From: Verrucomicrobia bacterium UBA6015
GTDB lineage: Bacteria > Verrucomicrobiota > Kiritimatiellia > UBA8416
Reading direction: 5' to 3'
NCBI GenBank assembly: GCA_002428045.1
Contig: DIZZ01000099.1
Span: 6,904-38,562 of the forward strand
Length of the DNA: 31,659 nt
Under the pieces are notes generated by a model. It was given only the letters and a program-made list of their open reading frames with translations, was not told the DNA's origin and did no database searches. Below, piece by piece: positions 1 to 6,481 of the stretch (position 1 is the first letter of the stretch; each line of letters opens with the position of its first letter). The position numbers were made by a program, and so were the translations under genes.

Positions 1-1119
1 CTCGTCCTTGAACAACTCGCGCAGCGGCTCGATCAGAGCGAACTTCAGGTCGGCTGGCAGCCCCCCGACGTTATGGTGTGACTTGATCGTGGCGGAGGGG
101 CCCCCGATCGGGGATATGGACTCGATCACGTCGGGATAGAGTGTGCCTTGTGCCAGGAAGTCCACGGGGCCGATCTGGCGCGCCTTCTCGGCAAACGTGT
201 CGATGAACACCTTGCCGATGATCTTGCGCTTGGTCTCGGGATCCGTCACGCCATGCAGCGCGGCAAGGAACGTGTCCCCCGCACGGGCAACATGCAGGTC
301 GATCCCGAACGCGTTGCCAAAAAGGGTTTCCACATCATGAACTTCATTGAGCCTGAGCAATCCATTGTCCACGAACACGCAATGCAGTTGCTTGCCGATA
401 GCCTTGTGCAGCAGGGCGGCCACGACCGAGGAATCCACGCCGCCGCTCAGCCCTAGAAGCACCTGCTTGTCGCCCACGCGCTGGCGGACGGAGGCCACGG
501 TATGTTCAATAAAGGAGGTCATTTCCCAATCCGCCTCGCAACCACAGATGGTGTAGGCGAAATTCCATAGCATTTCCGCCCCCTGCGGGGTATGGATAAC
601 CTCAGGATGGAATTGAACCCCGTAAATCTTCTTCTGAGGGTTCTGCATCGCGGCAAAGGCGCAGTTCTCGGAGTCGGCGGTGACAGAAAATCCATCGGGC
701 AGTTTCTCGACCTTGTCGCCATGGCTCATCCACACTTGCAGGGTGCTGTCGAGCCCTGTGAAAAGGGGGCTGTCCGGGGTTGTGATGCGCATCATGGCCT
801 TGCCATATTCACGCTTGGCGCTGGCGTGAACCTTGCCGCCAAGCAGGTGCGCGGTCAGTTGCATACCGTAACAAATGCCAAGGATCGGGATCCCGGTGTC
901 GAAAAGTGCCGGATCACATGCTGGTGAACCCGCGTCAGGCACGCTGCACGGGCCTCCGGAAAGGATAATTCCTTTGGGGGCGCGTGCCTTCAGCGTGGCT
1001 GCGGGGGTATCGAACCGTAGGATCTCGCAGTACACTTTTTGCTCGCGAATGCGACGGGCGATCAATTGCGTGACCTGGGAACCAAAATCGAGGACGGCGA
1101 TCCAGTTTTTCTGCGGCAT
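1..1119 (-). CDS. guaA: GMP synthase (glutamine-hydrolysing), N-terminal 373 residues, runs off left edge
   Basis: Converts XMP, glutamine and ATP to GMP in the cytoplasm, the last step of guanine nucleotide synthesis. Translation from the ATG at 1119 opens with the class I glutamine amidotransferase fold (VLDFGSQ, then GGP). The nucleophile is Cys83 in GICYGMQ, and the triad continues at GVQFHPEV. The ATP-pyrophosphatase domain follows with its P-loop LSGGVDSS. The visible end contains IKSHHNVGGLPADLKF, typical of the GuaA dimerisation domain. The family is about 510-525 residues, so roughly 140-150 are missing beyond base 1. The start is supported by AGGAG about 7 bases upstream (1126-1130). 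The downstream gene is outside the window. Identification is essentially certain; only the end is unseen. Confidence 0.97.
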   Translation of the reverse strand, partial: MPQKNWIAVLDFGSQVTQLIARRIREQKVYCEILRFDTPAATLKARAPKGIILSGGPCSVPDAGSPACDPALFDTGIPILGICYGMQLTAHLLGGKVHASAKREYGKAMMRITTPDSPLFTGLDSTLQVWMSHGDKVEKLPDGFSVTADSENCAFAAMQNPQKKIYGVQFHPEVIHTPQGAEMLWNFAYTICGCEADWEMTSFIEHTVASVRQRVGDKQVLLGLSGGVDSSVVAALLHKAIGKQLHCVFVDNGLLRLNEVHDVETLFGNAFGIDLHVARAGDTFLAALHGVTDPETKRKIIGKVFIDTFAEKARQIGPVDFLAQGTLYPDVIESISPIGGPSATIKSHHNVGGLPADLKFALIEPLRELFKDE

Positions 1120-1496
1120 ATTCTGCTCCTTTGAAGTACTCTGCCGAGACTAGCAGGCATTGTCCTTTCCAGACAAGCAGATTGTTGCAAAAAATATGGA
1201 TTATCACAGGGATATTTCATCTGCTCGTGGCGTACGGGGGCGTGATGTTGCGTTTCGAGCAACTTCTCAGACTGGTCATCAGGGGTGAGCCTGCTGAGTC
1301 GTCAGATACGCTGGCACCGTAGGATCAGCCCCAGCGAGGGCGATGCAAGATTCGGCAAACGTGCCCGCTCGGGAAGCACACGGCCAACGAGGTTGCTTCG
1401 CTTGCGGAGGATGGTATCATCACCAATGTCAGATCTTTTCCGCTTTTGATCGGATTGTGCTTGAACTGGCATGCTTTTTGCATAGATGATGAAGGT
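1120..1496. other. Intergenic region between divergent guaA and the hemC-cobA-hemD fusion
   Basis: This 377-base spacer separates two divergently transcribed genes, so it should hold both promoters. For guaA a weak candidate reads TTGTCT (1171-1176, minus strand), an 18-base spacer, then TAGTCT (1147-1152), 28 bases before the ATG. For the fusion gene, TTGAAC at 1461-1466 has no convincing -10 partner. A minus-strand reading frame of 56 codons (1302-1472) is basic and matches nothing I recognise, so I do not call it. I see no tRNA, no clear riboswitch and no repeat. Confidence 0.4.
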
Positions 1497-3743
1497 ATGT
1501 TTGAGACACTAAAACGTAACGATACCCCTGTTCCGGATTCCCCTGCTCAATTAAAGGTTGGAACCCGATGCAGTCCCCTGGCGCATTGGCAGACGCAAGC
1601 CGTACTGGCCCGGTTGCAGACCGTGGTGCCGCACGTTGGCTTTGAGACGCTTGATGTCTTTGCGCCGGGCGATTTGGATCTGCAGACCGATCTACGTGAA
1701 AGCCCCGCCGACTTTTTTACCCGCACGTTGGATGAAGGCTTGCTCAAGGGGGATATCGACCTGGCCGTTCACAGTGCCAAGGATCTGCCTGATCCATTGG
1801 CCGATGGTATCGACTGGTTCTGGATGCCGGACGCCGGTGATCGTCGGGATGCGTTAATCGGGACGTTGCAGCCCACGGTCATCGGCGTGAGCAGTGCCCG
1901 CCGGGCGGATTATGCCCGTAAGCGTTTCCCGGGGGCCATTTGCAAATCCGTCCGCGGCACGATCCAGGATCGGATCCGGCAACTGGATGATGGGCATTTT
2001 GACCTGTTGATCATGGCCGGGGTCGCCTTGCAGCGCCTCGGGCTTGAGGATCGGATTACCGCATGGATTCCGCTGGCGGAACTCGATCCGCCAGAAGCGC
2101 AGGGGGCGCTGGCGGTTACGTTTCGCCGGGGGGATCAGCGGATCGTGGCGATACGTAACGTCTTTATGAAAACCGCCACCTTTGCGGGGGCCGGGATCGG
2201 GCGTGGCAACATCACGGAGGCCGCGATCGATGCCCTGTCGGTGGCTGATGTTTGTCTTTACGATGCCCTGATGGACGAGACCGTGCTTCGTCATCTGCCA
2301 GCGGGAGCGAAGGCGATCTACGTCGGCAAACGCGAGGGTGAGCACAGCTCATCGCAGGATGAAATCAACCAGATGTTGTGCGACCACGTGCGTCGGGGCG
2401 TCCGGGTGGTTCGGCTCAAGGGGGGCGATCCGTCGATCTTCGGCCGCCTGGCCGAGGAGGTTGATGCGCTGGATGCGCTGGGGCTGGCCAGCCGTGTCCT
2501 GCCTGGTATCAGTGCAATGCAGGCGGCCTCGGCGCAGACGGGGATCCTGCTCACGCGGCGCGGGGTTGCCCGCGGGTTCACGGTGATGACTCCCCGTCTT
2601 CAGGGGGGGGGGCAGGGGCCGGTGGATGCTGCCTCTCGCGCCGCACTACCGGTGATTTTCTATATGGCGGTAGGTTCCGCGTCCGCCATGGCGACGGCAC
2701 TGATGGCGGACGGAATGGATCCTGACCGGCCCTGTGCGCTGGTGTTCGGGGCAGGCTCGGAGCAGGAACTCGTCTTGCGCTCCTCGCTGGCGATGCTGGC
2801 CGTGGATCTGGCGCAGGTGGATGAGGCGGTGCGCCGTCTGCCGGGCCTGTTTATCGTCGGCGACATTGCCCGTTACGGGGAGGGCGGGGCGAGGGGCTCA
2901 TTATTGGGCCGTCGCGTGCTGCTGACCTGTAGCGAGTCGATCATGCCCAAGGCGGTGCAAGCCGTTCTCGATGGTGGCGGGCGTCCCCTCCGGTTTCCCC
3001 TGATTGCGCTGGATCTGCTGCCGGACGCCGCTGTCATGGTTCGCGGAATTGCGCAGTTCGACTGGGTTGCCCTGACCTCGCCCTCGGCGGTGCGCTGTTT
3101 TGAACAGGCGTTGCGGCAGGAGAAGGTTGATTATCGCCAGGTTCCGCAGATCATGGCCACGGGGCATGGCACGGGGCAGGCACTGGAGCAGATCGGACTG
3201 CGTGCGGACCTGGTTCCTGAGGCTGACTTTTCGGCGGGAGGGATCCTGGACATCGCCCGCCCAGTGGTCAACGGGCGCAAGGTGCTAAGGCTTCGTTCCG
3301 ACAAGGCTGGCGATGCCTTGGCTGAGGGGCTCCGGCGTGCCGGTGCCGAGGTCGCCGATGTGGTGTTGTACCAGAATCGCCAACTTAAGCATGCGCAACT
3401 GCCGCCGTTTGATGACGTCTTTTTCGCCAGCGTCTCGGCGGTTGATGCGTGGATGGCGCAGTGGGGTATGGAGCCCTTGCGAGAGCGTTGCGTCCTGACC
3501 ATGGGGCAGCCAACGGCTCGGGCATTGATAGGCCATGGACTGCAACCCACGGTGACTGGCACCGCCTCCACGGTCAGCGGTGTAATGGAGTCACTTGCCT
3601 GTCATCACCTGCAGCCTACCGAGGGGCATAACCCGCAAATGCAGGGAAGGTGCCGTCATGGACGGCACCGCGCCATGCGTGGCGGGGCGGCAACCGGGAA
3701 TCCAGACGATTTTATGCTGCATGACGAACACAGGAATGCGTGA
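1497..3743 (+). CDS. Trifunctional HemC-CobA-HemD fusion (porphobilinogen to precorrin-2), HemC part shortened
   Basis: By family, this would polymerise porphobilinogen, close the ring to uroporphyrinogen III and methylate it to precorrin-2, feeding siroheme or corrinoids. Numbering from the ATG at 1497 (748 residues), HemC covers about 19-213: GTRCSPLAHWQ, AVHSAKDLP with catalytic Asp96, SSARR at 132-136, VRGTIQDR at 152-159 and EAQGALAV. The usual third HemC domain with the dipyrromethane cysteine is absent. A SUMT/CobA domain (about 226-465) follows with YVGKREGEHS and VVRLKGGDPSIFGR, but its first glycine loop reads GAGIGRGN. HemD covers about 475-705 (ALTSPSAVRCF). The last roughly 45 residues look unnatural and lie antisense to tilS. 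The frame stays open up to a TTG at 1446; the ATG has only a poorly spaced GAAGG, so the start is uncertain. Confidence 0.88.
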   Translation: MFETLKRNDTPVPDSPAQLKVGTRCSPLAHWQTQAVLARLQTVVPHVGFETLDVFAPGDLDLQTDLRESPADFFTRTLDEGLLKGDIDLAVHSAKDLPDPLADGIDWFWMPDAGDRRDALIGTLQPTVIGVSSARRADYARKRFPGAICKSVRGTIQDRIRQLDDGHFDLLIMAGVALQRLGLEDRITAWIPLAELDPPEAQGALAVTFRRGDQRIVAIRNVFMKTATFAGAGIGRGNITEAAIDALSVADVCLYDALMDETVLRHLPAGAKAIYVGKREGEHSSSQDEINQMLCDHVRRGVRVVRLKGGDPSIFGRLAEEVDALDALGLASRVLPGISAMQAASAQTGILLTRRGVARGFTVMTPRLQGGGQGPVDAASRAALPVIFYMAVGSASAMATALMADGMDPDRPCALVFGAGSEQELVLRSSLAMLAVDLAQVDEAVRRLPGLFIVGDIARYGEGGARGSLLGRRVLLTCSESIMPKAVQAVLDGGGRPLRFPLIALDLLPDAAVMVRGIAQFDWVALTSPSAVRCFEQALRQEKVDYRQVPQIMATGHGTGQALEQIGLRADLVPEADFSAGGILDIARPVVNGRKVLRLRSDKAGDALAEGLRRAGAEVADVVLYQNRQLKHAQLPPFDDVFFASVSAVDAWMAQWGMEPLRERCVLTMGQPTARALIGHGLQPTVTGTASTVSGVMESLACHHLQPTEGHNPQMQGRCRHGRHRAMRGGAATGNPDDFMLHDEHRNA

Positions 3744-5033
3744 CCTGTTGGCCGCTGGAATTTTGGCGTCCGTCAAGATATCCTGCAGTTTCCTGGAACC
3801 ATCCATGCCCAGCATTTCAATCCGATCCCCTGGGCGTCGCGACCGGACGATGATGGCATCGACTGTCTCGGCTGGGTAATGCAGGTGGACCTCTGCTGGC
3901 AATTGTCCTGGTGTTGAGCGTGGGTGCCGCGTGAATCCGGTGTCGAAACAGGCATCGACCCGGCATCCGAAGTCGGGCAGATTGGTTGTCCCTGGAATAT
4001 TGATACGCACCGGAAGAATTGCTCGGGAAGGCGAATCCACGGCATAGGCGAGGTGGTCGTAACCATGCCTGATTTCGATCCCTGAACATAGCCGGATCCG
4101 GCCGCCACCATAATCCGCGTTCGCCAGGTGATCGATCTGCGCCAGCCATTCAAACCGGATCCGCTCCGCAGGGATTCCTGCGCTTCGCAGCCAGCGGGAT
4201 AAAAGTCGGCGACGAATCGCCTGATGCTGCTGGCGGTAGGGGGCGAGCCGGATCTCATGCTGATCCGTAATAATAGATGTCTGGGCTGCCGTGACCTGCT
4301 CGTCCAGGCATTCATGGTCGGTTCGCAGGCACTCGGCAGCCCGTGACAAGGCCTCGTTCGTGTGTGGGTTAAGCAGATCGCGAAGCAATGGCAGGATTCG
4401 GTGCCGGACGGCGTTGCGGCGATACGCCGTGTTCTGGTTTGAAAGATCCTCGCGCCACGTCTGTTTCAATCCATGCAGATAATCCTCAACGTCTTGTCGC
4501 GAGACGTGCAGCAGCGGACGTACGAGGCGAACGCCGTGAATGGTGGTGTCCGGCGGGATCCCGCCGAGGGCGGCTGGCCCCGCCCCGCGGCAAAGGTTAA
4601 GCATGAGCGTTTCCGCCTGGTCGTCGAGCGTATGTGCGGTCAGTACGGCCTGGGCGTGTTGCTGATCCGCCACGGCGTTAAGAAACGCATAGCGCATGAG
4701 GCGAGCTTGCATCTCGATGGATCGGTGGGCCGCGCGAGCGGCTTCGGGGACGTGCCCGGCCCCGATGAAAAAGGGAAGATCGAATGCGTGGCAGAGCTGT
4801 CTGACAAACTCGGCATCCATGTCGGCATCGGCACGGATGCCATGATGGAAGTGCGCCACGCGCAGGTGCAGCTCGCGGGCCTTTGCAACGTGGCATAGCC
4901 CCCTTAGCATGGCGACGGAATCGGCACCGCCCGAGACGGCGACGACAAGAATAGTGTCTGCCAAGTCAAGCCCGGCCCGCGTCAAGGCGTTAGCCAGTGC
5001 CCGCTCGAGTGGTGCGCTGAAGGGGCTGTTCAT
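3591..5033 (-). CDS. tilS: tRNA(Ile)-lysidine synthetase
   Basis: TilS attaches lysine to C34 of the CAU-anticodon tRNA-Ile, changing it to read AUA; it is essential in most bacteria. The 480-residue product has the N-type PP-loop SGGADS at residues 34-39, then HFHHGIR and the conserved LTAHTLDDQAETL and LCRGAG segments. Substrate-binding and C-terminal TilS domains follow, ending with GDRIEMLGMDGSRKLQDIL and IVWIPG. The length is normal for full-length bacterial TilS. It begins 14 bases after the stop of tviB, so the two are probably cotranscribed. Its last 153 bases are antisense to the 3' end of the hem fusion gene. The TilS frame keeps family motifs to near its stop, so the overlap probably comes from extension of the hem gene. 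Confidence 0.95.
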   Translation of the reverse strand: MNSPFSAPLERALANALTRAGLDLADTILVVAVSGGADSVAMLRGLCHVAKARELHLRVAHFHHGIRADADMDAEFVRQLCHAFDLPFFIGAGHVPEAARAAHRSIEMQARLMRYAFLNAVADQQHAQAVLTAHTLDDQAETLMLNLCRGAGPAALGGIPPDTTIHGVRLVRPLLHVSRQDVEDYLHGLKQTWREDLSNQNTAYRRNAVRHRILPLLRDLLNPHTNEALSRAAECLRTDHECLDEQVTAAQTSIITDQHEIRLAPYRQQHQAIRRRLLSRWLRSAGIPAERIRFEWLAQIDHLANADYGGGRIRLCSGIEIRHGYDHLAYAVDSPSRAILPVRINIPGTTNLPDFGCRVDACFDTGFTRHPRSTPGQLPAEVHLHYPAETVDAIIVRSRRPGDRIEMLGMDGSRKLQDILTDAKIPAANRSRIPVFVMQHKIVWIPGCRPATHGAVPSMTAPSLHLRVMPLGRLQVMTGK

Positions 5034-5047
5034 CGGGATGGCGCTAT

Positions 5048-6313
5048 CTACAAGCGTCCGTCAATCAACGCCTTGGCGAGGAACGCCTTGATGTCGAAGA
5101 CGACGACGTTGTCCTTGCTGAACCGAGTCATGTCAAGCTCACGGAAGCGGTCGTGCGCCACCGCCAGGACCACGGCATCGGTGGTCGCCTTGCATTCACC
5201 GTCAGGGCGGGGGCTCAGTTCGATTCCATACTCGTGTCGGACGTCATTGGCATCCGCCCAGGGATCGTAGATACTGACGTTGCAGCCGAAGTCCTGCAAC
5301 TCGCGGATGACGTCGATGACCTTGCTGTTGCGGATGTCCGGGCAATTCTCCTTGAAGGTCACTCCCAGCACCAGGATGTTGGCGCCTTGGATCTTGTGGC
5401 CTTTCTGGATCATGAGTTTGACCACCCGGTTGGCGACGTGCCTGCCCATGTTGTCGTTGAGACGGCGTCCGGCGAGGATGATTTCAGGGTGGTAGCCAAG
5501 GGATTCGGCCTTGTGGGTGAGGTAGTATGGGTCGACACCGATGCAATGGCCGCCCACCAGTCCCGGGCGGAAGGGCAGGAAATTCCATTTGGTCCCGGCG
5601 GCCTCCAGAACCTCCTGCGTGTCGATCCCCATGCGCTCGAAGATCAGGGACAATTCGTTGACGAAGGCGATGTTGACATCGCGCTGGGAATTCTCGATCA
5701 CCTTGGCCGCTTCGGCCACCTTGATGGACGGCGCCTTGTAGGTGCCTGCTGTGATGATCGTGCGATAGAGCGCATCGACCTTCTCTGCCACGTCGGGCGT
5801 GGAGCCTGAGGTGATCTTGCGGATTTTGGTGACGGTATGGACCTTGTCGCCCGGGTTGATGCGTTCGGGGCTGTAACCGCAATAGAAGTCCTGATTGAAC
5901 TTCAGCCCGCTGAATTTCTCCAGAACCGGCACGCAATCCTCCTCCGTGCATCCGGGGTACACGGTACTCTCGTAAATGACGATGGCCCCCGGTTTGAGGG
6001 CTTTCCCTACGGTCTCGCTGGCCTTGATCAAGGGCGTGAGGTCAGGCCGGTTGTAGCGGTCGATCGGGGTAGGCACGGTGACGATGAAGAAATCGGTCTT
6101 CTTAAGATCCTCGATGGTGTTGCTGAACGTGAGATGCGTCGCGGCCTTCAACCCGTCGGTATCAACCTCAAGTGTACGATCCTGGCCCGTGCGCAGTTCA
6201 TCGAGGCGACGCGCGTTGATATCAAAGCCCACGACGGGGAAGTGCTTTCCGAATTCAACCGCAAGCGGGAGTCCAACATAACCGAGGCCGATGATTGAGA
6301 CATGTGGTGTCAT
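5048..6313 (-). CDS. tviB: UDP-N-acetylglucosamine 6-dehydrogenase, TviB type
   Basis: An NAD-dependent nucleotide-sugar dehydrogenase that oxidises C6 of UDP-GlcNAc (or UDP-GalNAc) to the uronic acid for surface polysaccharide. The 421 residues start with the Rossmann motif GLGYVGLPLAVEFGK. They continue with TVPTPI, YESTVYPGCTEEDCVPVL, GYSPERINPGDK, ENSQRDVNIAFVNEL and FKENCPDIRNSKVIDV. The catalytic cysteine is Cys257 in GGHCIGVDPYYLT. I recognise strong resemblance along the whole length to Salmonella TviB of Vi antigen synthesis, more than to UDP-glucose dehydrogenases. The usual partner epimerase (TviC) is not adjacent; tilS follows instead. The upstream gene is a divergent sensor kinase. 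The exact sugar substrate cannot be read from sequence. Confidence 0.93.
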   Translation of the reverse strand: MTPHVSIIGLGYVGLPLAVEFGKHFPVVGFDINARRLDELRTGQDRTLEVDTDGLKAATHLTFSNTIEDLKKTDFFIVTVPTPIDRYNRPDLTPLIKASETVGKALKPGAIVIYESTVYPGCTEEDCVPVLEKFSGLKFNQDFYCGYSPERINPGDKVHTVTKIRKITSGSTPDVAEKVDALYRTIITAGTYKAPSIKVAEAAKVIENSQRDVNIAFVNELSLIFERMGIDTQEVLEAAGTKWNFLPFRPGLVGGHCIGVDPYYLTHKAESLGYHPEIILAGRRLNDNMGRHVANRVVKLMIQKGHKIQGANILVLGVTFKENCPDIRNSKVIDVIRELQDFGCNVSIYDPWADANDVRHEYGIELSPRPDGECKATTDAVVLAVAHDRFRELDMTRFSKDNVVVFDIKAFLAKALIDGRL

Positions 6314-6481
6314 GGTTTTATACGTTCTTTGTTCTAATGTTATTGTTTTTGTTTATCGAAAAATGATGGGGTGACTTTACTATAACCGGTGTCGGGATGT
6401 CTAGGGTTTGTTTTGTGCATTCGGTAAACCGGTTTAATTTCTGGTTTGCCTTGCGACACGGTTAAAGGCTATGCTGCGACC
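6314..6481. promoter_or_regulatory. AT-rich divergent spacer with a 12-bp perfect palindrome
   Basis: The spacer between divergent tviB and the sensor kinase is markedly AT-rich compared with its surroundings, as expected for promoters on both strands. A perfect palindrome, TAAACCGGTTTA, lies at 6425-6436, about 45 bases before the kinase ATG. It could be a dimeric repressor or activator site. A TATAAC element sits at 6381-6386 but has no matching -35. No regulator gene that would bind here is visible in the window. Confidence 0.45.

Noticed and set aside
1302..1472. Minus-strand frame of 56 codons, Arg/Lys-rich
   Set aside because: No ribosome site and no recognised homology; it overlaps the likely promoter area of the hem fusion. 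Probably chance.
5153..5809. Long plus-strand open frame of 218 codons opposite tviB
   Set aside because: It is an antisense shadow of a clearly conserved TviB sequence, with no recognisable protein family.
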